This document shows positions 1 to 7,771 of a stretch of DNA of 62,576 nt, piece by piece; positions within the stretch are counted from its first letter, which is position 1, and the number at the start of each line of letters is the position of its first letter. The stretch spans positions 1 to 62,576 of the forward strand of contig MHBL01000223.1 of NCBI GenBank assembly GCA_001803235.1, written 5' to 3'. Made by a program: the position numbers and the translations under genes. Under the pieces are notes generated by a model that was given only the letters and a program-made list of their open reading frames with translations, did not search any database and was not told where the DNA came from. This DNA is from Lentisphaerae bacterium RIFOXYA12_64_32 (GTDB lineage Bacteria > Verrucomicrobiota > Lentisphaeria > Oligosphaerales > YB12-FULL-65-16).

Positions 1-106
1 ACCGGAAGTCGATGGTCGCCGCCTGCTCGGGCAGGAACAGCTCGATGAACTCACGGAAGAACGCGCGGATCAGCGTCTTGAACGCCTGGTCATGATCGAT
101 GGTCAT
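1..106 (-). CDS. Rpn/PD-(D/E)XK transposase-like nuclease, N-terminal fragment cut by window edge
   Basis: Only the first 35 codons lie in the window. The protein starts MTIDHDQAFK and continues with a pattern of Phe/Leu and a PEQA segment, which resembles the start of the Rpn family of recombination-promoting nucleases, often labelled putative transposases. The ATG is at 106-104, with an AGGGAG purine run about 13 nt upstream. Family assignment rests on a short N-terminal match from memory. The catalytic region would lie outside the window. Confidence 0.5.
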   Translation of the reverse strand, partial: MTIDHDQAFKTLIRAFFREFIELFLPEQAATIDFR

Positions 107-235
107 GGTCGATTCTGTGCTCCCTCTGCGGCCAACTTCAGGTTCCACTGCCCAATGTAGTGCGGCGGCCCGGCAGGGGCAACGCGGTTGCAGCGACTTG
201 GGCGTGGTCGCTGTTGCGTTCGTCCCGGAACGGTG

Positions 236-650
236 TCATCCGCCGTTCTCGGCCTCATCCCGCTCCCGCGGGTGGCACTTGGCGTGCATGCGCTTGACGT
301 CCAGGATCGTCAGCCGGGTGTAAGGCTTCAGACTGGCCAGGGACTCGTGCCCCAGGAACTCTTTGACATGGTAGAGGTTGGCATTGCTCCTGACCAGTTC
401 AGTGGTGCAGCTCCTGCGGAACGTGTGGGGCGTGACTCTGACAGACGCCTTGCCGAAATGCCTGTCCACGACTGCGGCAAAACCTGGCCGGGAGAGACGC
501 AGGCCCCGCGTGCTGAGAAACAGCGCTTCCGTCTGGGTGCTGTTCTTCCAGAGCGGCCTGATGGCCTTCAGATACGACTCCAGGTAGCGCAGGGCCGTGG
601 CGCCAATGGGCACCATGCGTTCCTTCTGACCTTTGGGAGGGGCGTCCGGC
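236..650 (-). pseudogene. Tyrosine recombinase (integrase), C-terminal remnant
   Basis: The reading frame encodes the C-terminal half of a phage-type integrase catalytic domain. It begins inside the KGQKERMVPIG segment that normally lies in the middle of the protein. The motif HTFRRSC supplies the HxxR pair, LGHESL supplies the second His, and the Tyr of LKPYTRLT is the likely nucleophile. The SAM-like N-terminal domain and the first catalytic Arg are missing. Upstream (around 645-655) the sequence switches into the zinc-finger gene in another frame, so the N-terminal part was deleted. The usual length is about 300 residues and about 135 remain, so it should be inactive. Confidence 0.75.
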
Positions 651-974
651 GATGATCCTCACCAGGCCGACCACCGTCCGCCGCAGCCACGCCAGGTCAT
701 GTTGCACCCGCAGGATGACGGCTGTCGGAGTCAGCGCGCCCAGCGCCACGGCCTGGCGCTTCTGCCGTTCCCGCAGCGCCCGCTTCCGGGCCGACTCCTG
801 CGCCGTGAAGTCCGGGTTCGTCTCCTGCTGCGCGGTCCGCCACTTCTTCCGCGACGCACAGGCACTGGCGCGACGGCAGGCCGGCTTGGCGCAGTAGTCC
901 TGGTTGCCAGGGTGGTACTTGTTCGGGAAGAACTTCTCCTTGCAGTGCTCGCAGTCCCGCAGTGCCGCAGCCAT
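399..974 (-). CDS. Small zinc-finger protein of the transposon-passenger type, 3' end replaced by antisense/out-of-frame integrase DNA
   Basis: The start ATG at 974 has a strong purine-rich site (GGAAGGGGG) a few bases upstream. Residues 1-45 carry CEHCKEKF...YCAKPACRR, a four-cysteine zinc-binding pattern (CxxC...CxxxxC), followed by a basic KKWRTAQQ stretch. Proteins of this kind are common next to transposases and integrases in Planctomycetes and Proteobacteria; their role is unknown. Native-looking sequence ends near residue 108 (VVGLVRIIAG). After that the frame reads the integrase gene out of frame, giving a Pro/His-rich tail. The gene is therefore probably truncated and fused by the same deletion that removed the integrase N-terminus. 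Confidence 0.55.
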   Translation of the reverse strand: MAAALRDCEHCKEKFFPNKYHPGNQDYCAKPACRRASACASRKKWRTAQQETNPDFTAQESARKRALRERQKRQAVALGALTPTAVILRVQHDLAWLRRTVVGLVRIIAGRPSQRSEGTHGAHWRHGPALPGVVSEGHQAALEEQHPDGSAVSQHAGPASLPARFCRSRGQAFRQGVCQSHAPHVPQELHH

Positions 975-1217
975 GTGGATACCCCCTTCCTGCCGTGACA
1001 GACACGGATACGCCGGACACGAAGGGAAAACATAAACGCGACATGACGCCGGAGGCCAGACGCGAAGACGACGGGGGGGCGCGACAACGGGAGACGGGAA
1101 TGAGCGGTCAGGGGAAAGGTTACTCACCAGGCGCGGGGACAGCCGGACTGGCGTCCTCGTGTGCTGTCTGAGTGAGTGGTGAGGGCGGGGAAGAGCCAGA
1201 GGGCGCTCTACCGCGAG

Positions 1218-1463
1218 CTACATCAGGTGGTCAGGGCACTTCAAACCCTTGGCCTCCAGCTCGGCACGGTACTCGGCCTTGATCTGTTCAACACTGACGT
1301 GACGCCGGATGGCCTCGACCTGGATGGCAACCTCGACTTCCTCCTGCATCCGGGCGATGCGCCGCCGCAACCTGGCGATCCGCCATGCCGTGATCCGGTT
1401 CTCGATGGCGTAGTAGATCCTGACCGGAAGGCATGGTGTTCTGGCCGGTGTTGGCTCCGTCAT
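1218..1463 (-). CDS. Small basic coiled-coil-like hypothetical protein
   Basis: This 81-residue frame starts at ATG 1463, with GAGG six bases upstream; longer starts exist but lack a site. The protein is rich in Arg, Glu and Ala and looks almost wholly helical from residue 20 on (RIARLRRRIARMQEEV), suggesting a coiled coil. I recognise no family. It lies between transposon debris and the LRR lipoprotein, both on the same strand. It could be a real passenger protein or a chance open frame in GC-rich DNA. Confidence 0.35.
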   Translation of the reverse strand: MTEPTPARTPCLPVRIYYAIENRITAWRIARLRRRIARMQEEVEVAIQVEAIRRHVSVEQIKAEYRAELEAKGLKCPDHLM

Positions 1464-1509
1464 CGGCTGCCTCGTCGACATCCGCCCATCCAGGGTTCCT
1501 CGGGCCGGC

Positions 1510-2568
1510 TCACTTCGGCGGCGGTGCGGCCCGGTCTCCCTTGCCGTCACTTAGCGCCGCGGGTCGCTGGGCCGCTTTAGGGGGTCTTGTTGACCACACG
1601 AGATTACCTCCAGAATAGGCACTGACTTCCAAACGGGGAAACCTGCCTCTTACCTGTTCAAGCTCCTGCGTCGTCATGCTTGGAATTGTCACGTCCACAC
1701 TCTCAAGACCGGGAAGAGACTTCATGGGAATCGCATTCAAACTTGTGACTTTCGTGCCTCGGAGTATCAATATCCTAAGAGCAGGTAGCCACCCAAGATG
1801 CTTCAGATCGTCACTCTCGATATTGGTATTCTCCAAATTCAGCGATTCTAGTTCACCCAGATTCCCAATATACCTGAGTGCTTCACCGGTAATTTGTGTG
1901 TTTGAAAGAACGAGGCATTTGATTCCTCTCAACTTGGGAATGAGTCTTGCTCCTTGGTCATTAAACTGACTCCCGTCAAGAAACAGCCTTTTCAGCCTTT
2001 CCGGCTCTGCCATTGATGAAAGAAAAGTGCCATTCACTCTTGTTTCTGAGAGAAAGAGATCCTCAAGTTTGGGCATGTAGCGACAGACCGAGAGGCCGTT
2101 GTCGGTCAAAGGCAGTTTCTGAAGTTCAAGAGTCGTGAGTTCATTTAGGTTCTTGAGGTGTTCCATTCCGGAATCTGTCACCTTTGTTTCGGCAATGGCT
2201 AGGTTCTGCAATTTCCGAAGGTTTTGAATGTACATCAAGTCTGAATCAGATAACGTTGTCTGGACCATCTGCAAGTCCTTGAGTTCACTCATACGGGAGA
2301 TGTATTTCATGTCTTTGGGGGTCAGCTCCTGTCCGGACATGATCAGGAAGTCATTCCGGAGGATCCGGCTTCCTCTCTTAACCATTGCACCCTCTGGTGC
2401 CTTCATATCTTCAACAAGCATAGATCTTGATGCAAAGTGGTCTATCGCTTCTTCGTACTCGTCCCCAATACAGCCGCAAAAGCACATCGGTAGGATGAAG
2501 GACAGTACGATGAACAAAAATGTCTTCCCAAGGTATGCTCTGTGTCTTGCATGTGTTGTTTTCATCAT
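1510..2568 (-). CDS. Leucine-rich-repeat lipoprotein in an AT-rich island
   Basis: The protein has a positively charged start, a hydrophobic stretch (FLFIVLSFILP) and a cysteine cluster CFCGC that could act as a non-canonical lipobox. Then come about ten repeats of roughly 23 residues of the form L..L.L..T.ITD.GL..L..L, from about residue 85 to 300. This is the LRR type of Planctomycetes and Chlamydiae and usually binds proteins. The start at 2568 is preferred because GAGG lies about 10 nt upstream of a MetMet pair; an earlier ATG at 2613 has no such site. The body (about 1620-2640) is visibly AT-richer than everything around it, while the last 25 codons (PPKAAQRPAAL...) are GC-rich. This suggests a horizontally acquired gene whose 3' end was rebuilt at a junction. 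Confidence 0.75.
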   Translation of the reverse strand: MMKTTHARHRAYLGKTFLFIVLSFILPMCFCGCIGDEYEEAIDHFASRSMLVEDMKAPEGAMVKRGSRILRNDFLIMSGQELTPKDMKYISRMSELKDLQMVQTTLSDSDLMYIQNLRKLQNLAIAETKVTDSGMEHLKNLNELTTLELQKLPLTDNGLSVCRYMPKLEDLFLSETRVNGTFLSSMAEPERLKRLFLDGSQFNDQGARLIPKLRGIKCLVLSNTQITGEALRYIGNLGELESLNLENTNIESDDLKHLGWLPALRILILRGTKVTSLNAIPMKSLPGLESVDVTIPSMTTQELEQVRGRFPRLEVSAYSGGNLVWSTRPPKAAQRPAALSDGKGDRAAPPPK

Positions 2569-2655
2569 CTTGCCATTACCTCGATGATCTCCGCTGTTTC
2601 GTGGAATTGCCATTTGGCGATTCAGTTCTATTTATCTTCTTCCGACCCTAGGTTG

Positions 2656-3393
2656 TCATGCCACGCAGCTAATGTCACAGTTTGGGGTCGGTAATTGGTT
2701 GACACTCGGGGTTTGGACGACACGGATTACGGCATGGGATTCGAGCCACCCCTGGACCGCCTGGCGCCAGGCCCGACGGGCGTGGTGGCTGTTGCGGGCG
2801 TCGTCCTGATCGAGCAGGACGGCGGCCGCGGCGATCAGTTCATCGAGGACCTCCTTGCGTTGCCCCAGGGTTAAGGTAGCATGCCGAGCGTCCGGGGCAA
2901 AGACCTGGCATGCGTGGCGACCGTCGAGGACCGGCCGCGGCTTGTGGTTCAGTTCGTGGACCGCGAGTGCCGCGTAGGCGTCGAGGTGTTCGGCGGGCAC
3001 CTGGGTGAGGTCGGCGGTCCAGTCCTCGATTTCGTCCTGCAGTTCGATCTGAGCGCGTTCGCAGCCGCCGTTGTACTGCGGGTATCGCGGCGGGCTGTTG
3101 TAGGGGATGACCCAGTACTTGGCGAGCACGGCCATGACCTCCGGGCAGTTCTCGTTGGCGGCGTTGTCCATGCGCAGGAACAGGGGCACCCCGAAGCGCT
3201 GGAAGGCCTCTTCCAGCCAACGGGCGATATCGCGGCCCGTCGGGGTGTGCAGCGCGAACGGGCCGATGGTGTAGCGGCTGCCCAGGTCGCGGATGGTCTG
3301 GAACCGCTCGCGGCACCGTTCGTAGTGGTGTCGCAGTCCCGGCGGCGCATCCGCCGGGCAAGACACCATCCCCGCACCCCGCCGTCGCCACAC
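2656..3393 (-). pseudogene. DDE integrase-core transposase, C-terminal part
   Basis: The frame carries the second half of an rve (integrase core) domain. FLRMDNAAN holds the second catalytic Asp and YNGGCERAQ holds the catalytic Glu; HELNHKPRP is the usual post-core segment. The first Asp (in a WxxD context) and the N-terminal HTH are absent upstream, so it is a fragment. The frame reads through the left inverted repeat at 2693-2707 before it stops, as in other IS elements where the gene overlaps the terminus. It runs parallel to the transposase at 3764-4786 but is not the same protein. Confidence 0.7.
2693..2707. repeat. Left terminal inverted repeat of the IS region
   Basis: AATTGGTTGACACTC matches 14 of 15 bases with the inverse of the right end. 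It lies inside the 3' part of the truncated DDE gene. Confidence 0.65.
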
Positions 3394-3488
3394 GCCAGAT
3401 GGGCTCTTGGCGCTCCACGTTGTTCCGCGCGCTGCGAGCCCACTACGAACGGGTGCATCCTGGCGGCCATGGCGGGCCCTTTTCTCTC

Positions 3489-3780
3489 TTAGGATTTACC
3501 CGCACAGGTCGTTTTTACGCGCGACGCCAGGATGTCCTGCGATTGGGGTGCCGCAACGCGCGGCACCCCGTCGATCACGTCACGGATCAGGATGGCCGCT
3601 TGCAGGAGCTTGACCTTGTGCTGGAGTTCGTCTTTCTCCCGCTCCAGGCGCACCTTCTCCGGGTCCGGCGGCGGGTTGGCCGGGCGACCGGGCTCGCGAT
3701 CGGTCAGCGAGTTCTGCAGAGCCGCCAGGGCCCGGTTGTACCATTCGTAGAACGTCTCCCATGTTACTCGCGGGCTGCGG
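3489..3780 (-). pseudogene. OrfA-like transposase N-terminal fragment (HTH/leucine-zipper type)
   Basis: Meaningful sequence begins near 3780 with TWETFYEWYNRALAAL. A proline-rich linker (GRPANPPPDPEK) and a charged coiled coil (EREKDELQHKVKLLQAA) follow. This layout is typical of the first ORF or N-terminal domain of IS3-like transposases, where the zipper mediates multimer formation. The part before it, up to 3866, is the antisense-like start inside the repeat. It lies between the two DDE remnants and probably once belonged with the downstream core at 2656-3393, separated now by a frame change. Confidence 0.5.
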
Positions 3781-4786
3781 TAGAGTGGCCGGAGCGGCTC
3801 GCTCCGGCACCCGCGGGAGCGATCCGCTTCCGCGCCGACTCGAAACTGTCGAACTGCGCCCGGCACAGGAAGTCACCCCAGATGCCTTCCCAGAAGCGCT
3901 CGATCTTGCCCAGGGTCATGGGGTGATGGGGCTGCGAGCGGATGTGGTGCACCTTGTCCTTCTTCAACTCCTGCTCGAACCGGGTCGTGCCGCGCCAGGA
4001 CGCGTACTGCCGCCCGTTGTCGGTGAGCATCTCGCGCGGCACGCCGTACTCGCCGACCGCGCGGCGGTACACCTCCATGACGTTCTCCGCGGTCTGGCTG
4101 CGGTAGACCTCCAGCCCCACGAGGTAGCGCGAGTAGTCGTCGATGAAGCCGATCAGGTAGGCGTTCTTGCCGGCCAGGCGGAAGGTGAAGATATCCGTCT
4201 GCCAGAGCTGGTTGGGAGTACTGCGCTCGAAGCGCCGCGGCTTGGGTGGGGCCTTCTCACGCTTCGGCCGCACCGGCGCAATCAGGCCTTCGGCGTGCAG
4301 CGTGCGCCGCACCGTCTCCGGACTGCCCGGCAGGTGCAGCATGCGCCGGAGAAACTGCGAGATGCGTTTCACCCCGAAGCTGGGGTGCTCCTGCTTCAGC
4401 GCCACCATCTCGGCCTTGACTTCCGGCGGCAGTTGCACCCGGCCCGGCTTGCCCTGTAACTTGGGGCGCAACGCCTCTTCGCCGCCGTCGCGGTACAACC
4501 GCGCCCAGCGGATGATCGTGTCCGGCGAGAGGTGTGCTTCCCGGGCAATGTCCTCCAGGGGCAAGCCTTCCTCGGTGCGCAGCTTGGCAACTCGCAGCCG
4601 GAACTCGAACGGGTAGGCGCCGACATAGCGCCGGGGCGCGTTCTTGTGGCGGGCCGAACGGCCGTCGCGCGAGCGCGCATGCGCATCCCCCCTGCGCATG
4701 CGCTCTTGCTCATCCCCTCCACCCTCTGCGACTCTCTCCCCGTCTTCCCGTCTTACGTCTTCTTCCGGTACTCTCTGACCTTCCAC
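3764..4786 (-). pseudogene. IS481-type DDE transposase, truncated at the C-terminus by a palindromic repeat
   Basis: After a low-complexity start, a helix-turn-helix (FEFRLRVAKL...HLSPDTIIRWARLY, about residues 60-105) is followed by the rve core. WQTDIFTF gives Asp1, MLTDNGRQYASW gives Asp2 and LGKIERFWEG gives the Glu, so the DDE triad is complete. Homology stops at FESARKRIA; the next 17 codons read through the palindrome at 3785-3838. In intact relatives this point is followed by a YYN..RPHQG segment, which is missing. The upstream Met at 4699 may be the true start, as the first 29 residues are an unlikely acidic/Gly-rich run. The DNA-binding and catalytic residues survive, but the C-terminus is lost. 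Confidence 0.7.
3785..3838. repeat. Palindromic repeat, family A, inside the transposase
   Basis: The sequence GGAGCGGCTCGCTCC is followed about 10 bp later by an imperfect inverse copy (GGGAGCGATCCGCTTCC). The same palindrome occurs at 43373-43430 and begins at the window's right end. Here it coincides exactly with the point where the transposase loses homology. Confidence 0.65.
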
Positions 4787-4825
4787 GTTGACACTCCTTC
4801 GGATCTCTCCCGAGATCCTCTTCTG

Positions 4826-4840
4826 GAGTGTCAGCCAATT
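4826..4840. repeat. Right terminal inverted repeat of the IS region
   Basis: GAGTGTCAGCCAATT is the inverse of the left end with one mismatch. About 25 bp inward there is a second inverse copy of its GACACTCC core (4789-4797), a common feature of IS481-type termini. Confidence 0.6.
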
Positions 4841-4923
4841 CCCCCGGTACCCGCTAGGACATCAACTGGTCGTTAGCACAGCTGACGCATTGCCGGGCCG
4901 GCTGCGGCGCAGACTGGCGCGGC

Positions 4924-4937
4924 AGCGCTTCGGCGCT
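4924..4937. other. Small UUCG-loop hairpin upstream of the glycosyltransferase
   Basis: AGCGCTTCGGCGCT forms a 5-bp stem with a TTCG tetraloop, 31 bp before the GT4 start. It could shape the 5' leader. No function can be read from sequence. Confidence 0.3.
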
Positions 4938-4968
4938 ATCTTCCGGACCTGACACTCGGAAGCAACGC

Positions 4969-6141
4969 ATGCAACGTCGACTCAAAATCTGTCATGTCAT
5001 CACCCGCATGATCGTGGGCGGCGCTCAGGAAAACACCCTCCTGACCGTCCGCGGACTCATGGACAAGGGCCACGACGTCGTCCTGGTCAGCGGCCCCTCT
5101 CTCGGCCCGGAAGGCCGCCTGCTGGAGGCAGACCGGGTCCCGGGGCTGAAACTTGTCGAAGAGCCCAACCTGGTGCGGCAACTCAACCCCATCATCGATC
5201 TCAAGGGGTACATGGCCCTGCGCCGCTACTTCCTGGCGGAGAAGTTTGACGTCGTGCACACGCACTCCTCCAAGGCCGGGGTCGTGGGGCGGCTGGCGGC
5301 GCATGCCGCGCGGGTTCCTCTCGTCATCCACACCGTGCACGGCCAAGCGTTCCATCCCTTCCAGTCCTGGTGGCTGAACTGGCTGTACATCACGGCGGAA
5401 CGCGTCTGCGCCCGCCGCAGCCACCGTGTGTTCGCTGTGGCGCAAGCCATGGTTGACCAGTGTGTTGCCGCACACGTAGCCCCGCCGGAGAAGTACCGCG
5501 TCATCTACAGCGGCATGGACATAGACGCCTTTGTCAACGCCCGGCCTGAGCCCGACCTGCGGCAGCGGTTGGGGATCCCGCCCGGGGTCCCGGTCGTCGG
5601 CAAGATAGCGCGGCTGTTCGAACTCAAAGGCCATGAATATCTTATAGCTGCAGCCCCGGACATCGTCCGCGAGTTCCCGGAGGTGCGATTCCTGCTGGTG
5701 GGGGATGGTGTCCTGCGGGACGCTCTGCAGAGGGAGATTCGAGCCCGGAACCTGCAGGAACACTTCGTTTTCACCGGCCTTGTCCCGCCTGCCGAGGTCT
5801 GTCGCTACACCGCATTGATGGATGTCCTGGTGCATCTATCTCTGCGCGAAGGTCTTCCGCGCACCGTAGTGCAAGCCCTTGCCGCGGGCATCCCCGCCGT
5901 CGGGTTCGCACTGGACGGCACTCCGGAGGTCATCGTGGACGGACGCACGGGCATTCTGTGTCCGCCGAAAGATATCGCGGCGGTCCGCGAGGCGGTCCTG
6001 AAATTACTTCGCAACCCGTTGCAGAGAAAAGAGATGGGGTGTTCAGGTCAGGCGTTCGTACAGGAACGGTTCTCATGGCGCCGCATGGCGGACCTGATCG
6101 AAGCGCAGTACTACGAGTGCCTGGGGACGCATTCGGATTGA
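4969..6141 (+). CDS. Family 4 glycosyltransferase (GT-B fold)
   Basis: The 390-residue protein transfers a sugar from an activated donor, probably in cell-surface polysaccharide or glycolipid synthesis. Residues 1-180 form the acceptor half (ICHVITRMIVGGAQENTLL, then FDVVHTHSSKAGVVGRLAA). Residues 200-370 form the donor half (GKIARLFELKGHEYLI, FLLVGDG). The start has GGAAG six bases upstream. The EX7E nucleotide-sugar motif reads EGLPRTVVQ: the first Glu is present but the second position is Gln. Related Lentisphaerota/Planctomycete enzymes with LREGLP often show the same Gln, so this is probably a subfamily trait. The gene stands alone between transposon debris and dnaA; there are no other glycan genes beside it, so substrate and pathway are unknown. 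Confidence 0.85.
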   Translation: MQRRLKICHVITRMIVGGAQENTLLTVRGLMDKGHDVVLVSGPSLGPEGRLLEADRVPGLKLVEEPNLVRQLNPIIDLKGYMALRRYFLAEKFDVVHTHSSKAGVVGRLAAHAARVPLVIHTVHGQAFHPFQSWWLNWLYITAERVCARRSHRVFAVAQAMVDQCVAAHVAPPEKYRVIYSGMDIDAFVNARPEPDLRQRLGIPPGVPVVGKIARLFELKGHEYLIAAAPDIVREFPEVRFLLVGDGVLRDALQREIRARNLQEHFVFTGLVPPAEVCRYTALMDVLVHLSLREGLPRTVVQALAAGIPAVGFALDGTPEVIVDGRTGILCPPKDIAAVREAVLKLLRNPLQRKEMGCSGQAFVQERFSWRRMADLIEAQYYECLGTHSD

Positions 6142-6307
6142 GAAATGGCGCGAAATATTTTTCTCCAGTGTACGATCAACGGGTTATGACTTCAAAATGG
6201 GGCATGAACCCAAAAACGCGTTTGCTAACACGCGAGGGCATGGCTAGATTGCTTTGTCGCATGTAAGGGACATAAGGGAAGGCTTGAGTGCTTCCTTTAT
6301 CTTTATG

Positions 6308-6336
6308 TTGAAGACACGCGTGATTCGGCTTAGCCT
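6308..6336 (+). promoter_or_regulatory. Possible sigma70-type promoter for dnaA
   Basis: TTGAAG at 6308-6313 and TAGCCT at 6331-6336 are separated by 17 bp in the AT-richer 220-bp gap before dnaA. The -35 is fair and the -10 weak. I see no run of DnaA boxes (TTATNCACA) in this gap. Confidence 0.3.
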
Positions 6337-6346
6337 TTTACGTCCT

Positions 6347-6365
6347 GGGGAGGACTTGGGTTTTG
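6347..6365 (+). promoter_or_regulatory. Ribosome binding site favouring a TTG start for dnaA
   Basis: GGGGAGGA (6347-6354) lies 8 nt before TTG (6363-6365) and 14 nt before the next in-frame ATG (6369). The spacing favours the TTG. Confidence 0.5.
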
Positions 6366-7727
6366 TCTATGACTACTGCTATTGCTCACACTTGGCAGCA
6401 GGCTTCGGCCAAGCTTCGCCAATTGCTCAACGAAGATACGTACGACCGGTGGATCTCAGGCATCGTTCCCCTTGAGATCAACGAGAAACACTGTCGTCTC
6501 GGCGTATCCAACAGCATGTTCAGCGAATGGCTGAACATGAATTACAAGGACGTCATTGCCAACGTGCTGGAGGAGACGACCGGGCGCACCCTGGCCGTTT
6601 CCTTCGAGAGCGGGCATGATGCTCCGCATCCGCCCGCCGAATCCCGGCGCGAGGCAGCCGCCGAATCCCGGCGTGCATCCGTCGCCTCCACAAAAGACGA
6701 CGCTTCCGCCGAACGCTACAACCGGCGGTTCACGTTCGACACGTTCGTGGTCGGCGAGAACAACAAGTTCGCACACGCCGCCTGCTCCGCCGTTGCCAAG
6801 TCGCCCGGGAAAGCCTACAATCCGCTCTTCATTCACGGCTCGACCGGCCTGGGCAAGACTCATCTTCTGCAAGCCATTGCACAGGAAGTACTAGGACGTA
6901 AGAAACGGGCCCGCATCGAATACCTCTCCAGCGAAGAGTTCGCCAACATGTTCATCGATGCGCTCAGTTCCCGGTCGCTGCCTCGATTCCGCCAGCACTT
7001 CCGCAGCGCCGACCTGCTCCTGATCGATGACGTGCACTTCTTCAAAGGCAAAGAGCAGTTCCAGGAGGAGTTTTTCCACACCTTCAATGCGCTCTATAAC
7101 TCTCACCGCCAGATTGTTCTGACCTCGGACAAGCCCCCGCACGAGATTGGCGGCCTGGAGAAGCGCCTGGTGTCACGTTTCGAGTGGGGTTTGACGACCG
7201 AGATCCAGGCCCCGGACCTTGAGACGCGCATCGCTATTCTGCGCAAAAAGCAGGCGGATCACACCGTGAAGCTCAGCGATGAAGTTCTTCTGTTCATCGC
7301 CAGCCGGGTGCGGTCCAACATCCGGCGGATCGAAGGTGCCCTGCTGCGCCTGGTCTCGTACGCGTCGGTGACCAACAGCAAGGTGACGCCCGAACGCGCC
7401 GAACAGCTCCTCGCCCCCATTCTGGATGAGGAAGCCGGCAGTTCCATCACGGTGGAGCACATCCAGCGCACCGTGGCCGAATACTACGACATCCGGGTCG
7501 CGGACATGACCAGCAAGCGGCGCCCCCAGAACATTGCATTCCCGCGCCAAGTGGCCATGTATTTCTGCCGCCGGTTGACGGAGTTCTCTTCGCCCGCGAT
7601 TGCCGACCAGTTCAGCCGCAACCACGCCACCATTCTACACGCGGAGTCGACGGTGAAGCAGCGCATGGAAGAGGATGCGGAATTCCGTCGGGAGATCTCT
7701 CTGATCGAGCGCCGGGTTCGAGCCTGA
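6363..7727 (+). CDS. dnaA: Chromosomal replication initiator protein DnaA
   Basis: DnaA is the AAA+ ATPase that binds and melts the replication origin. Domain I (about residues 1-85, WQQASAKLRQLLNEDTYDRW) is followed by a short Ala/Ser/Glu-rich linker. The AAA+ domain (about 118-330) has Walker A GSTGLGKTH, Walker B LLLIDDVHF and a sensor-2-like SNIRRIEGALLRL. The C-terminal helix-turn-helix carries the DnaA signature as SRNHATILHAES. The length of 454 residues is normal. Walker A has Ser-Thr where Gly-Val is usual. The TTG at 6363 is better spaced from GGGGAGGA than the ATG two codons later. The neighbours are not dnaN or recF, so this is not the classic origin-linked arrangement. Confidence 0.97.
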   Translation: MSMTTAIAHTWQQASAKLRQLLNEDTYDRWISGIVPLEINEKHCRLGVSNSMFSEWLNMNYKDVIANVLEETTGRTLAVSFESGHDAPHPPAESRREAAAESRRASVASTKDDASAERYNRRFTFDTFVVGENNKFAHAACSAVAKSPGKAYNPLFIHGSTGLGKTHLLQAIAQEVLGRKKRARIEYLSSEEFANMFIDALSSRSLPRFRQHFRSADLLLIDDVHFFKGKEQFQEEFFHTFNALYNSHRQIVLTSDKPPHEIGGLEKRLVSRFEWGLTTEIQAPDLETRIAILRKKQADHTVKLSDEVLLFIASRVRSNIRRIEGALLRLVSYASVTNSKVTPERAEQLLAPILDEEAGSSITVEHIQRTVAEYYDIRVADMTSKRRPQNIAFPRQVAMYFCRRLTEFSSPAIADQFSRNHATILHAESTVKQRMEEDAEFRREISLIERRVRA

Positions 7728-7771
7728 GGGGCGGCGGTGTCATCCCTCCAGCCCGCGTTCGCCACGGCGGG

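Larger units (their letters stand above)
2693..4840. mobile_element. Decayed composite IS481/IS3-like insertion region
   Basis: The region is bounded by near-perfect 15-bp inverted repeats: AATTGGTTGACACTC at 2693-2707 and, on the other strand, AATTGGCTGACACTC at 4826-4840. Inside are three transposase remnants, all on the minus strand, including two separate DDE cores. One core is interrupted by a palindromic repeat. One explanation is recombination between two related IS copies that share ends. I see no clear target duplication outside the two ends. Confidence 0.65.

Noticed and set aside
5830..5900. Inactive glycosyltransferase because the second Glu of EX7E is Gln
   Set aside because: Related LREGLP-type enzymes often show the same residue, so it is more likely a subfamily feature than a loss of function.
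6270..6305. Rho-independent terminator upstream of dnaA (GGAAG...CTTCC followed by T-rich DNA)
   Set aside because: Only a 5-bp stem with a 9-nt loop. It is too weak to call.
7071..7080. DnaA box-like TTTTTCCACA inside dnaA
   Set aside because: A single imperfect match inside coding sequence, with no cluster.
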